Below, piece after piece: positions 35,225 through 47,048 of a DNA stretch of 64,000 nucleotides. The notes under the pieces are model-generated. The model ran no database searches. It was not told the DNA's origin and saw only the letters and a program-made list of their open reading frames with translations. This DNA is from Micromonospora sp. NBC_00421 (lineage in GTDB: Bacteria; Actinomycetota; Actinomycetes; Mycobacteriales; Micromonosporaceae), in the NCBI RefSeq assembly GCF_036017915.1, contig NZ_CP107929.1:3223501-3287500 (forward strand), read 5' to 3'. The position numbers and the translations under genes were made by a program. Numbering within the stretch: position 1 is the first letter of the stretch; every line of letters starts with the position of its first letter.

Positions 35225-36095
35225 CGGCAAGCTCTTCTACGTCGTCGGGGAGGAACGGGGCGAGCGGGGGCAGGTCGGCGACCGAGTCCAGGCCCAGTTT
35301 CTCCAGGAACATCGTGGTGGTCCGGTAGAGGAACGCCCCGCTGTCCGGTTCGGCGCCGCACTCCTCGACCAACCCGCGGGAGACCAGGGTACGGAGCACC
35401 CCGTCGCAGTTGACACCCCGGATGGCCGAGACCCGGCCACGGGTCACCGGTTGCTTGTAGGCGATCACCGCGAGCGTCTCCAGCGCGGCCTGGGTCAACC
35501 GTACCGACTGCCCGTCCAGCACGAACCGTTCCACGTGCGTCGCGTATTCCGGCCGGGTGTAGAGCCGCCAGCCACCCGCCGCCCGGCGCAGCTCGAAACC
35601 GTGCCCGGCGGCGGTGTAGCCGGCGGCGATGTCGTCGAGCACCGGCCCGATCCGCTCCGGTGACTGCTCCAGCACCTGGGCCAGCACCAGCTCGCTGACC
35701 GGCTCGTCGACCACCAGCAGGATGGCCTCCAACGCGCCGCGCAGCTCCGCGTCGTCCAGCTCGGGTGCGGGCTCCGGCACGACCGTCGCCCGCCGCCGCC
35801 CCGCCGGCCGCCGCTTCGGTACGTCCTCAGCCGTCCCCTCCCCCATCCTGGCCGCTCCGGCACCGACCCGCTCCGCCGGTCCACCCGGTACGTCCGGGTC
35901 GACGGTCACGGCGTCCGTCGGAGCATCACCCGGTGCGGCGGGCGCGACGTCCGCCGGGGAGTCCGCGGTCTCACCGGCGGTGTCGGCGGTGTCGTCCGTG
36001 GGGACGGGCTTCTGCCGGGGGGTGGGCCGCTCCCACGGGGGGACCCAGGCGGCGGCCTGATCGGCCAGCGAGTCCCGGTGCTCCTCGTCGCTCAT
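35211..36095 (-). CDS. scpB: Chromosome segregation/condensation protein ScpB
   Basis: 294 residues. The N-terminal 100 are a low-complexity acidic/Pro-rich extension. The winged-helix ScpB domain starts at LRGALEAILLVVDEPVS and continues through ALETLAVIAYKQPVTRGRVSAIRGVN and RTTTMFLEKLGL, the family hallmarks. ScpB works with ScpA and SMC in condensing the chromosome. AGGAG lies 8 bases before ATG 36095, directly behind scpA (TGA at 36100). The N-terminal extension is longer than in Bacillus ScpB but common in actinomycetes. Confidence 0.95.
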   Translation of the reverse strand: MSDEEHRDSLADQAAAWVPPWERPTPRQKPVPTDDTADTAGETADSPADVAPAAPGDAPTDAVTVDPDVPGGPAERVGAGAARMGEGTAEDVPKRRPAGRRRATVVPEPAPELDDAELRGALEAILLVVDEPVSELVLAQVLEQSPERIGPVLDDIAAGYTAAGHGFELRRAAGGWRLYTRPEYATHVERFVLDGQSVRLTQAALETLAVIAYKQPVTRGRVSAIRGVNCDGVLRTLVSRGLVEECGAEPDSGAFLYRTTTMFLEKLGLDSVADLPPLAPFLPDDVEELADATR

Positions 36096-36099
36096 CACG

Positions 36100-37131
36100 T
36101 CACTCCTGCGTCGTCGCGGGATCGCCCGCCGGGTCGGTGAACACGGCGGGTCCGCCCGGCACGGGACCAGCCGGGGCAGCGGGCCCGTCCGGGGCGGGAG
36201 CGGTGTCGTCGGGGTCGGCGGGGGTGCCGGCGTACTCGTCGACGTGCAGGGCGGCCCCGCCGTCGGCGGGGCCGGTCCAGCGCACGGTCAGCTCCTCCAG
36301 GGCCTCCTCCTGGACGAAGGCGACCAGTCCCTCCCGGTAGAGCTCCAGCAGCGCCAGGAAGCGGGCCACCACCTCCAGGGTGATCTCGCAGTCGGCGCAG
36401 AGCAGGGTGAAGGTGGCTAGGCCGGCCCGGCGCAGCCGCTCGGCGAGGATCGCCGCGTGTTCCCGGACGCTGACCCGCACCAGGTGCACGTGCGCGATGG
36501 AGACCTCGGGCACCGGTTTCGGGGTCATCGCCCGGACCGCCAGCTTGAGCAGCCGTTCGGGGCCGATGCCGAGCACCAGGTCGGGCAGGGCGTCGGCGTA
36601 CCGGGCCTCCAGGGTGACCGCGCGCGGGTAGCGTCGCCCGCCGACCGCCTCCAGTTCGGCGATGTGCGCCGCCGCCTCCTTGTACGCCTTGTACTGCAAC
36701 AGCCTGGCGAAGAGCAGGTCCCGTGCCTCCAGCAGGGCGAGGTCCTCCTCGTCCTCCACCTCCGCCGAGGGGAGCAGCCGGGCGGCCTTCAGGTCGAGCA
36801 GGGTGGCGGCGATGAGCAGGAACTCGCTTGTCTCGTCGAGGTCCCACTGGTCGCCCATGGCGCGGATGTAGGCGATGAACTCGTCGGTGACGGTGTGCAG
36901 GGCCACCTCGGTGACGTCCAGCTTGTGCTTGCTGATCAGCTGCAGCAGCAGGTCGAACGGGCCGGTGAAGTTCGCCAGCCGGACGGTGAAGCCGCCGCTC
37001 TGCCCGTCCTGCGGTACGCCCGCCGGGTCGGTCGCCACGTCGGCGGCGACCTCGGCGGCCAGCACGGGCGGCTGCTCCGGGGTCGTCGGCGGGTCCAGCG
37101 GCGGGGCGGTCACCGGACGACCGTAGTCCAC
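36100..37131 (-). CDS. scpA: Segregation/condensation protein ScpA (kleisin)
   Basis: 343 residues from GTG 37131. After a variable N-terminus the kleisin domain begins with FTVRLANFTGPFDLLLQLISKHKLDVTEV. The middle contains LLIAATLLDLKAARLLP, and the C-terminal winged helix contains VVARFLALLELYREGLV, all typical of ScpA. It binds SMC heads and ScpB. It is first gene of the scpA-scpB-rluB unit and 69 bp behind parA. Confidence 0.95.
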   Translation of the reverse strand: MDYGRPVTAPPLDPPTTPEQPPVLAAEVAADVATDPAGVPQDGQSGGFTVRLANFTGPFDLLLQLISKHKLDVTEVALHTVTDEFIAYIRAMGDQWDLDETSEFLLIAATLLDLKAARLLPSAEVEDEEDLALLEARDLLFARLLQYKAYKEAAAHIAELEAVGGRRYPRAVTLEARYADALPDLVLGIGPERLLKLAVRAMTPKPVPEVSIAHVHLVRVSVREHAAILAERLRRAGLATFTLLCADCEITLEVVARFLALLELYREGLVAFVQEEALEELTVRWTGPADGGAALHVDEYAGTPADPDDTAPAPDGPAAPAGPVPGGPAVFTDPAGDPATTQE

Positions 37132-37200
37132 GCCCCGGGCGCGGACGTGCTCGCCGTCCCGGGCACCTCGGACGCGGCGCGGCGGAGACGCACCCCAGGC

Positions 37201-38124
37201 CTACCGGTCGGCCTGGGCGGCGATCACCTCACGGGCCAGCTGCCGGTAGTTGCGGGCCCCGGAGGAGGCCGGGTCGAGGGTGGTGATCGGCGCACCGGCC
37301 ACCGTGGACTCGGGGAACTTCACCGTCTTGGTGATGACCGTCTGGTAGACCTTGTCGCCGAACGCCTCGACCACCCGCTGGAGCACCTGCCGGCAGTGGG
37401 TGGTGCGGCTGTCGTACATGGTGGCGAGGATGCCTTCGAGTTCCAGGTCGAAGTTGAGCCGCTCACGAACCTTGTCGATGGTGTCCAGCAGCAGCGCCAC
37501 CCCGCGCAGGCTGAAGAACTCGCATTCGAGCGGGATGAGCACCCCGTGCGCGACGGTCAGCGCGTTGATCGCCAGCAGGCCCAGTGACGGCTGGCAGTCG
37601 ATCAGGATGTAGTCGTACTCCTTGCGCACGTTGCGCAGCACCCGGGCCAGGGCCATCTCCCGGGCGACCTCGTTGACCAGCTGAATCTCGGCGGCGGAGA
37701 GGTCGATGTTGGCGGGCAGGATGTGCAGGCCGGCCACGTCGGTCTTGATCAGGACGTCCTCGGCCATGACGTCGTCCTGCATGAGCAGGTTGTAGACCGA
37801 CAGGTCGAGGTTGTGCGGGTTGACGCCCAACCCCACCGAGAGCGCGCCCTGCGGGTCGAAGTCGACGAGCAGCACCTTGCGGCCGTACTCGGCGAGCGCC
37901 GCGCCCAGGTTGATGGTGGTGGTGGTCTTGCCGACGCCACCCTTCTGGTTGGCCATCGCGATGATCCGGGCCGGTCCGTGCCGGTCGGTGGGCATCGGCT
38001 CGGGGATCGGCTTGCGCATCGTGTAGGCGGCCGGGTCGGCCGGGCCCAGGTCGGCGCCGAGCGACGCCTGCTGCTCACGGAGCTCCGACGTCCAGGCGTC
38101 GGCACGATCACCGTTGCCAGCCAT
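37201..38124 (-). CDS. parA: ParA-family ATPase (chromosome partition/segregation)
   Basis: 307 residues from ATG 38124; the frame continuing to 38631 is a shadow. The deviant Walker A is MANQKGGVGKTTTTINLG, followed by LLVDFDPQGALSVGLG, DYILIDCQPSLGLL and ECEFFSLRGVALL, all classic ParA/Soj. No parB or parS is next to it. This is the second, scpA-linked ParA of actinobacteria rather than the oriC parAB copy, and it may act with the condensin genes behind it. It is not evidence for a plasmid. Confidence 0.93.
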   Translation of the reverse strand: MAGNGDRADAWTSELREQQASLGADLGPADPAAYTMRKPIPEPMPTDRHGPARIIAMANQKGGVGKTTTTINLGAALAEYGRKVLLVDFDPQGALSVGLGVNPHNLDLSVYNLLMQDDVMAEDVLIKTDVAGLHILPANIDLSAAEIQLVNEVAREMALARVLRNVRKEYDYILIDCQPSLGLLAINALTVAHGVLIPLECEFFSLRGVALLLDTIDKVRERLNFDLELEGILATMYDSRTTHCRQVLQRVVEAFGDKVYQTVITKTVKFPESTVAGAPITTLDPASSGARNYRQLAREVIAAQADR

Positions 38125-38366
38125 GTCCTCGTTGCCCCCTCCCGACGACCCACCCGGCATCGGAGCAGTCCGACGTCCTTCGCGGCGCCGCTGCGCACCC
38201 CGGTTGTCGCCCCAGGAGGTCCGCGCCGATGCCGACTCTACGCCACCGACGACCAGCGCGTTCGGCACCGGTCCGGCGTGTCGGGCGTATCGGCCGGTCA
38301 GCGGCCGGGTCACCGGCGGGCGCGGCGGGAAGGAGCGGCCCGACGGGCGGTTCGCGCCCCGGACGG

Positions 38367-39419
38367 TCAGCGGCCCGAGGGAGGGCTGGCGTCCCGGGCG
38401 CGGGGGTGGGTGGTGGCGTACACCTCGCGCAGCCGTTCCACGGTGACCAACGTGTACACCTGGGTGGTGGTGACCGAGGCGTGGCCGAGCAGTTCCTGCA
38501 CCACCCGCACGTCGGCGCCACCGTCGAGCAGGTGGGTGGCGTACGAGTGGCGCAGGGTGTGCGGGGAGACCGCGTGCGGGCCGTCCACCGGCAGCCCGGC
38601 CCGCTGAGCGGTCCGCCGCAGCACCGTCCACGCCCCCTGCCGGGTCAGCGGACCGCCCCGGGCGTTGACGAAGACCGTCGGGGTGCCCCGGCCGGCGGCG
38701 ACCAGGCCCGGTCGGGCCCGCACCAGGAAGGCCCGCAGCGCCTCGACGGCGTACCCGCCGATCGGCACCAACCGGGTCCGGCCGCCCTTGCCCCGCAGCA
38801 GGGCGGTGCCCTCGTCGAGGTCCAGGTCGTCCACGGCGGCGCCGACCGCCTCGGAGATCCGCGCCCCGGTGCCGTACAGGAACTCCAGCAGCGCCCGGTC
38901 CCGCAGCGCGAGGGCCGCCCCGTCGCCGGCGGCGGTGACCGGGCCGGCGGCCTCCAGCAGCCGGGTCACGTCGTCGACCGGCAACGCCCGGGGCAACCGG
39001 CGCGCGGCGGGCGGTGGGCGGACGTCCCGGCTGGGGTCGGCACCGGTCAGCCCCTCGCGGACGGCGAACCGGTGCAGTCCCCGCACGGCGGAGGCGGCCC
39101 GCGCGGCCGAGGCCACCGCCAGCGGCGGATGGTCGTCGTCGCCGGCGCGCAGCCGGGCCAGGTGCGCCTCGACCTGTCCGCTGCCGACCGACGCCAGGTC
39201 GGTCACCCCGGCGGCGGCCAGGGTACCCAGGTAACGCTCCAGATCCCGACGGTACGAGGTGAGGGTGTTCGCCGACAGCCCCCGCTCGACGGTGAGGTGG
39301 TCGAGGTAGCCACGCACCGCCCGACGCAGGGCCGGCGCGGGTTCCCCGCCCGCTCCGGCCCCGTCGTCCGTGCTGCCGGGAACACCCTCGGGTGCCGGCT
39401 CGGGTGCTGCGGCGCGCAC
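38367..39419 (-). CDS. xerD: Site-specific tyrosine recombinase XerD
   Basis: About 350 residues from GTG 39419. The start is uncertain: no good ribosome site, and the domain starts near residue 30. The N-terminal SAM-like domain reads [23 protein letters not shown]. The catalytic residues are Arg in [11 protein letters not shown], Lys in [16 protein letters not shown] in [13 protein letters not shown], His in LLGHASVTT and Tyr in TQVYTLV. XerC/XerD resolves chromosome dimers at dif. The position beside parA, scpA and scpB is conserved in actinobacteria, so this is the host enzyme, not a mobile-element integrase. Confidence 0.92.
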   Translation of the reverse strand: MRAAAPEPAPEGVPGSTDDGAGAGGEPAPALRRAVRGYLDHLTVERGLSANTLTSYRRDLERYLGTLAAAGVTDLASVGSGQVEAHLARLRAGDDDHPPLAVASAARAASAVRGLHRFAVREGLTGADPSRDVRPPPAARRLPRALPVDDVTRLLEAAGPVTAAGDGAALALRDRALLEFLYGTGARISEAVGAAVDDLDLDEGTALLRGKGGRTRLVPIGGYAVEALRAFLVRARPGLVAAGRGTPTVFVNARGGPLTRQGAWTVLRRTAQRAGLPVDGPHAVSPHTLRHSYATHLLDGGADVRVVQELLGHASVTTTQVYTLVTVERLREVYATTHPRARDASPPSGR

Positions 39420-39451
39420 CCGGTCCGGTGCCGCGCCGCGCGGCCGACCGG

Positions 39452-40567
39452 TCAGGCCAGCACCTCCGCCAGCGGGAGGGCGGCCATGCCGTGCGCCTCG
39501 GCGACCGGGCCGTAGACCACCCGACCGTCGTGGGTGTTCAGGCCCAGCGCCAACGCGGGGTCGCGGCGCAGCGCGTCGCGCCAGCCCTGGTTGGCCAGCT
39601 CCAGGGCGTACGGCAGGGTGACGTTGGTCAGCGCGTAGGTGCTGGTGTGCGGCACCGCGCCGGGCATGTTCGCCACACAGTAGAAGATCGAGTCGTGCAC
39701 CTGGTAGGTCGGCTCGGCGTGCGTGGTGGGACGGGAGTCCTCGAAGCAGCCACCCTGGTCGATGGAGATGTCGACGAGCACACTGCCGGGCTTCATCCGG
39801 GACACCAGCTCGTTGGAGATCAGCGTCGGGGCCTTCGCCCCGGGGACGAGGACCGCGCCGATGACCAGGTCCGCGTCGAGCACCGCACGCTCGATCTCGT
39901 ACGCGTTGGAGGCGACCGTCTGCAGGTGGCCCCGGTAGATGGCGTCGGCCTGCCGCAACCGGGCCACGTTCATGTCCAGCAGCAGCACCTCGGCCTGCAG
40001 GCCCAGTGCGATGGCGGCGGCGTTCATGCCGGACACGCCCGCGCCGATGACCACTGTCTTCGCCGCGTACACCCCGGAGACGCCGCCCATCAGGATGCCC
40101 CGGCCGCCGCCCTGCCGCTGGAGGTGGTAAGCGCCGACCTGCGGGGCGAGCCGCCCGGCCACCTCGGACATCGGGGCGAGCAGCGGCAGCGACCGGTCGG
40201 GCAGCTCGACCGTCTCGTACGCGATGCCGGTGACCTTCCGGTCGACCAGCGCGTCGGTGCACTCCTTCGAGGCAGCCAAGTGCAGGTAGGTGAAGAGCAC
40301 CTGCCCGGCGCGCATCCGGTGGTGCTCCTCGGCGATCGGCTCCTTGACCTTGAGCACCAACTCGGCGGTGTCCCACACCTCGTCGGCGGTGTCGAGGATG
40401 GTGGCCCCGGCGGCGGCGAACTCGTCGTCGGTGAGGCTGGACCCGACGCCGGCGCCGGCCTCGACGAAGACCTGGTGACCGTGGCGGACGAACTCGTTGA
40501 CGCCCGCCGGCGTGATCGCCACGCGGTACTCGTGGTTCTTGACCTCGCGTGGGATTCCGACCTTCAC
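39452..40567 (-). CDS. ald: Alanine dehydrogenase
   Basis: 371 residues from GTG 40567 with AGGAAGG upstream; this equals the usual family length. The N-terminus is [21 protein letters not shown], with catalytic-domain His/Lys residues ([12 protein letters not shown]). The NAD motif is [13 protein letters not shown], and the C-terminus contains [18 protein letters not shown]. It interconverts L-alanine and pyruvate/ammonia with NAD. It stands between xerD and the NUDIX/pyrG block, a common actinobacterial order. Confidence 0.96.
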   Translation of the reverse strand: MKVGIPREVKNHEYRVAITPAGVNEFVRHGHQVFVEAGAGVGSSLTDDEFAAAGATILDTADEVWDTAELVLKVKEPIAEEHHRMRAGQVLFTYLHLAASKECTDALVDRKVTGIAYETVELPDRSLPLLAPMSEVAGRLAPQVGAYHLQRQGGGRGILMGGVSGVYAAKTVVIGAGVSGMNAAAIALGLQAEVLLLDMNVARLRQADAIYRGHLQTVASNAYEIERAVLDADLVIGAVLVPGAKAPTLISNELVSRMKPGSVLVDISIDQGGCFEDSRPTTHAEPTYQVHDSIFYCVANMPGAVPHTSTYALTNVTLPYALELANQGWRDALRRDPALALGLNTHDGRVVYGPVAEAHGMAALPLAEVLA

Positions 40568-40912
40568 GATGCAGACACCTTCCTCCGGGATGACGCACCC
40601 CGGACTGCGCGGTGCCCCGCCGGCTCCGTTGCCGACGCGGTCCACCGGTCCCGCCGGCGGCAGTCTAGGCGCGCCGCCACCCTCCGACGGCCAGCACTGT
40701 GACAACCGGTGCCCGATCCACCTGACGAGGTGTCAGGCATGGCGCACGGGCCTGCCGTTCGGTGTCTCCCCCATGGTCGCACCGGTCGGCCCCGCCCGCC
40801 GGATGGAACCCGGCCGGGATCACCGTGTCCGACGCCGACGGCCGGAACCGGGCGGAGACGGCGCAGGGGCCGTCGCGGCGGTCCGCGGCGGCCCCTGCGG
40901 GCGTACCGGAAA
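40568..40912. other. Intergenic region between ald and the NUDIX gene
   Basis: No gene. It contains the ald promoter region and, near the NUDIX end, the terminator at 40863-40898. A short dyad CCTGAC/GTCAGG near 40720-40738 could be a binding site. Nothing else stands out. Confidence 0.6.
40863..40898 (-). terminator. Hairpin terminator after the pyrG-NUDIX pair
   Basis: GCAGGGGCCG at 40863-40872 pairs with CGGCCCCTGC at 40889-40898, and the inner bases pair further. It is 14 bp behind the NUDIX stop on the minus strand. GC-rich, with no clear T-tract. Confidence 0.7.
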
Positions 40913-43344
<2,432 letters not shown>

Positions 43345-43425
43345 TCAGCAAAGTGATCACGCGATCCACGGGACTCCACGGTAACACCTCCCCGGCGGCC
43401 CTCCGGCGTCGCACCCGATCCCGGG

Positions 43426-45828
43426 CTATCCGGGCCCCGCGCCGGGCCGACCGGCCACCACCTCGGTCGACGCCGGAGCCGCCGGGCCGGGCACCCGTGC
43501 CGCGGGGACCGTCGCCCCACCCCGCCCCGCCGGCCGGGCCCCGTCCCCACCCGGGCCAGCTGCCGGATCGCCGTCCGACGCCACAGGCGGTGGGGCGTGC
43601 TCCGGGGTCGGGTCGTCGCCGTCCCCCACCGGGTCGCCGCCGTCGTCGGGCCGTCCGCCGGGCGGGGTGCCGTCGGACGGGGCACCGCCGGGTGGTCCAG
43701 CCGGGCCCTCCGGCCGGGGGTGACCCGGATCGGGCAGGGTGCGGTCCGTGGAGTGGTCGAGCACCCGCAGCGAGGCCAACGCCGCCATCGGCACCACCAG
43801 CGCCGCGGCCGCCCCGGCCACGTCCAGCGCGGAACCGCCGAGCAGTCCGGCGATGACCGCCGCGACCGCCGTACCGGCCAGTGCCGCCCGGATCGCCGGG
43901 TAGATGCCGAACAACCGCATCAACCCGCCCCAGGGTTGCAGCAACGCGAACCAGACCAGCAGCAGGCCGACCACCGCCAGCACGGTCAACGGGCTGTTCA
44001 CCAACGTCTGGAAGTTCGCCGTGCTGGACCGGTGCACGGTCAGCCCGCCGGTGCCCTCGCCCAGTGCGGTCAGGAACCGGCCCAACGCCCCCCGTTCCTC
44101 CACCGGCCGGCGCAGGTCCACCACCGCGAAGCCGATGGTCAGCGCCAGCCCGGCCATGGTGGCCCAGACCAGCCGACTGACCGTCAGCCAGCCGCCGGTG
44201 CTGATCGCGGCGGCCACCGCCACCCCGGCGGTCAGCGCGATCGCACCGATGGAGTCCGCACCCAGGTAGGGGCTCCCGATCACCACCACGGCCAGTCCGC
44301 CCACCGCGACCACCACCATCGGTCGCCACTGCCGGCGGACCCGCTGGGCGAGCCAGCCGGCGCTGAGCAGCGAACCGGCGAGGAAGACGCCGAGCCCCAC
44401 CGTGCCGAGGCCGGAGAACCGGCCGCCCTCCAGCGCGGAGTAGCCGACCACCCCGTTGAGCTGCAACCGGGCACCGCTGAGCACGTCCGCCCCGACCACC
44501 AGGGTGGCCAGGCCGGCGACCACGCCGAGCGGTCCGAGGGTGCGGTCGTGGCCGGGGGCGAACCGGACCAGGGCGGTCGCGCCGACGACCAACGCGACAG
44601 TCACCCCCGCGAAGTACGCGCCGGCGTGGTCGCCCCGCCACCACGGCACCGCGTCGGCGAGCAGGGCCGCGGGCACCGCCAGGGCGACGGCGATCAACAG
44701 CAGTTCCACTGTCGACACGATGCGGCGGGACACCGGCGGCGGGCTGTGCGGGCCGGCGAGCCGGCGGGCCCGGCGCAACAGCGGCAGGACCGCGACGGCG
44801 AGGGCGATCTGGGCCGCGGCGAGCAGGGCGAAGAACCAGCCGGCCACGGCCCGCTGGGCGGCGGCCTCCCGGTCGGCGTCGGCGGGCGCGGTGATCGCGG
44901 TGGCCAGGTCGTCGGGTCGATCGTCGATCTTGACGGCGGGACGACCGAGGAAGATCCGCTCGGGCATCGGCCGGCCCAACGCGATCAACGCGGTCGGGGC
45001 CAGGTCCACCAGTTGCAGGTAGCCCTCCCGGCCGGTGCTGGGCGAGGTGAGCCAGCCGTGTTCCCAGCCGGGGCCGTCGGCGACGACGACGTGCAGCCGG
45101 GCCGGAGCCTCGGTGTCGGACACCCCGGCGACCAACACCAGGGAGCGTTCCGGCCGGGCGGCGAGCACCTTCGCCAGCGCCTCGTCGGCGCGGCGGGCCT
45201 GCGCCTGCCGGTCGGCCGGATCCGTGCCGCTGACCGTGCCCAGGTCGACGATGCTCAGCACACAGGAGCCGAGCAGCTCCGCCGGGTCGGCCGGCAGCGC
45301 CGGGGCGTACCGGTCGACCCGGCCGAAGGGACGGGCGGCGGCGACGGCGGCGCCCGGGCCGACCGCCACCGAGCAGCGCACCGACTCCGACAGCGAGCCG
45401 GGCACCGTGCCCCACGGCTGCCGGTCGGCGTTGTACGCGACCACGCTCTCCTGGTCGGGCAGGTTGGCGCCGATCCCGTCGGGCTGTTCGACGGTCACCT
45501 CTGCCGGCGGACAGCCGCCCGGTTGGCGGTTGCCGTTCCAACCGGCGTAGCTGCCCGCGCCGAGGGTGAGCCAACCGTCCACGGGGCAGGTCGGACGGTG
45601 CGCGGAGCGGGTCGACAGCGAGCCGATGGAGCCCCGCTGGGCCATTCGCCACAGCGCCGGGGTCCGCTGCGGGTCGACGTCGGACCAGCGCAACCCCGCC
45701 ACTCCGACGAGGACCACGTAGTCGGCGGTGCGCCGGGGTGGGCTGCTGTCGGGGCGGGCGGCCAACGCGGTCACGCCGAGCGCCACCACGATCAGGGTGA
45801 GCAGGACCGGGGTGAATCTGCGCAGCAT
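43426..45828 (-). CDS. Large polytopic membrane protein with alkaline-phosphatase-like N-terminal part
   Basis: 800 residues from ATG 45828 (TGATG junction with the upstream glycosyltransferase); longer frames are shadows. An N-terminal signal-anchor (LLTLIVVALGVTALAA) is followed by an extracellular domain of about 330 residues, in which VVLVGVAGLRWSDVD and TPALWRMAQRG recall phosphodiesterase/sulfatase folds. At least ten hydrophobic helices follow between residues 370 and 700. A Pro/Gly-rich, disordered cytoplasmic tail ends it. Homologues of unknown function occupy this place in the envelope gene block of other actinomycetes. Exact role unknown. Confidence 0.85.
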   Translation of the reverse strand: MLRRFTPVLLTLIVVALGVTALAARPDSSPPRRTADYVVLVGVAGLRWSDVDPQRTPALWRMAQRGSIGSLSTRSAHRPTCPVDGWLTLGAGSYAGWNGNRQPGGCPPAEVTVEQPDGIGANLPDQESVVAYNADRQPWGTVPGSLSESVRCSVAVGPGAAVAAARPFGRVDRYAPALPADPAELLGSCVLSIVDLGTVSGTDPADRQAQARRADEALAKVLAARPERSLVLVAGVSDTEAPARLHVVVADGPGWEHGWLTSPSTGREGYLQLVDLAPTALIALGRPMPERIFLGRPAVKIDDRPDDLATAITAPADADREAAAQRAVAGWFFALLAAAQIALAVAVLPLLRRARRLAGPHSPPPVSRRIVSTVELLLIAVALAVPAALLADAVPWWRGDHAGAYFAGVTVALVVGATALVRFAPGHDRTLGPLGVVAGLATLVVGADVLSGARLQLNGVVGYSALEGGRFSGLGTVGLGVFLAGSLLSAGWLAQRVRRQWRPMVVVAVGGLAVVVIGSPYLGADSIGAIALTAGVAVAAAISTGGWLTVSRLVWATMAGLALTIGFAVVDLRRPVEERGALGRFLTALGEGTGGLTVHRSSTANFQTLVNSPLTVLAVVGLLLVWFALLQPWGGLMRLFGIYPAIRAALAGTAVAAVIAGLLGGSALDVAGAAAALVVPMAALASLRVLDHSTDRTLPDPGHPRPEGPAGPPGGAPSDGTPPGGRPDDGGDPVGDGDDPTPEHAPPPVASDGDPAAGPGGDGARPAGRGGATVPAARVPGPAAPASTEVVAGRPGAGPG

Positions 45829-47048
45829 CAGGCGCGTCCCGTCGAGGGGGTGTCGGTGCCGGGCGCCGCCGGCCCGACCTGGTCGCCACGCCCGGCCGGC
45901 CGGGCGTGCCCGGCGTCGTCGCGGCGATCGGCACGGCCGGCGTCGAGTTCGGCGTAGAGGGCACCCAGCGCGGCGACGGTGTCCGCCTCGGTGGGCCAGC
46001 CGGCGGCGCGGGCGGCGCCCCGACGGGCCAGGTCGGCACGCAGGCTCGGGTCGTCCAGCAGCGACCGGACGGCCGCGTCGACCGCGTCGACGTCGCCGGG
46101 CGGGACCAGCAGCGCGCCGTCGCCGACCAGCTCGGGCAGCCCACCGACGGCGGTCGTCACAAGCGGTACGCCGGCCCGCAGCGCCTCCTGGGCGAACAGT
46201 TGCCGGGCCTCCCAGTCGCTCGTCACCACCGCCAGGTCGGCACCGGCGAGCAGGTCCGCCACGTCGGTGCGGTGCCCGAGCAGGGTCACCGGGGCGCGGG
46301 CGGCGGAGATCCGGGCGGCCAACGGCAGGTACGCCGGGCCGCTGCCGGCGATCACCACCACCGGCGGCGGCGTACGGGTACGCCACCGGGCGGCGGCGTC
46401 GACGAGCACGTCGTAGCGTTTCTGCGGGTGCAGCCGGCCGACGGAGAGCACCAGCGGCCGATCACCGGCGACGCCGAACTCGGCGCGGACGGCGGCGCGG
46501 CGGCGACGTGGGGCGGGCAGGGCCGGCGCGGCGACCGGGGCGAGCCGGGCGTCGGTGGCGCCCAGCGCCGCAGCCCGGTCCACCAGGTCGGCGGAGGCCC
46601 CCAGGGCGACCCGGGCGGACCGCGCGACCACCCGTTCGGCGAGCCGGGACAGCCGTCCGCGCAGCCCTCCGGCGAGCACCGCGTTGTGCCAGGTGACCAC
46701 GAGCGGGGCGGCGGGCCGGGCGAGCGCCGCGACCAGCCCGGCGCGCAGCCCGTGGGCGTGCACCACCCGGGCGTCCACGTCGGCCAGCGCCCGGCGCAGC
46801 GCGGTGACCGCGCGGGCGTCGGCGGGGGTGGGGTTGGCCGAGATCTCCACCGGCGTGAACCGGGCCCCGGTGGCGGCGAAGTCGAACTGCTCGCCGGTGG
46901 CGGCCGGGCCGCAGACCAGCACCGGTTGGCCGGCCTCGACGAGCCCCCGGGCCACCGACCGCACGTGTTGCCCCACCCCGCCGGTGCTGGAGGCGAGCAG
47001 CAGCACCACAGTGCCCCGGGGGTCGGGGGCGGGCGTCGCGTGGGTCAT
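45828..47048 (-). CDS. Glycosyltransferase family 4 (GT-B) protein
   Basis: 406 residues. The N-terminal glycogen-phosphorylase-like fold carries STGGVGQHVRSVARGL. The C-terminal donor domain has VLSVGRLHPQKRYDVLVDA and the Ex7E motif region in FAQEALRAGVPLVTTAVGGLPELV. It transfers a sugar from a nucleotide donor; acceptor unknown. ATG 47048 overlaps the stop of the MurJ-like gene (ATGA) and its own stop touches the large membrane-protein gene. A role in assembling a cell-surface glycan is inferred from these neighbours. Confidence 0.9.
   Translation of the reverse strand: MTHATPAPDPRGTVVLLLASSTGGVGQHVRSVARGLVEAGQPVLVCGPAATGEQFDFAATGARFTPVEISANPTPADARAVTALRRALADVDARVVHAHGLRAGLVAALARPAAPLVVTWHNAVLAGGLRGRLSRLAERVVARSARVALGASADLVDRAAALGATDARLAPVAAPALPAPRRRRAAVRAEFGVAGDRPLVLSVGRLHPQKRYDVLVDAAARWRTRTPPPVVVIAGSGPAYLPLAARISAARAPVTLLGHRTDVADLLAGADLAVVTSDWEARQLFAQEALRAGVPLVTTAVGGLPELVGDGALLVPPGDVDAVDAAVRSLLDDPSLRADLARRGAARAAGWPTEADTVAALGALYAELDAGRADRRDDAGHARPAGRGDQVGPAAPGTDTPSTGRA

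Noticed and set aside
37201..39419. ParA and XerD as signs of a plasmid or mobile element
   Set aside because: They lie in the conserved scpA-scpB-rluB neighbourhood of actinobacterial chromosomes.
38367..40598. 743-codon frame covering xerD and ald
   Set aside because: Only its last 350 codons (xerD) are real; the rest is a shadow of ald.
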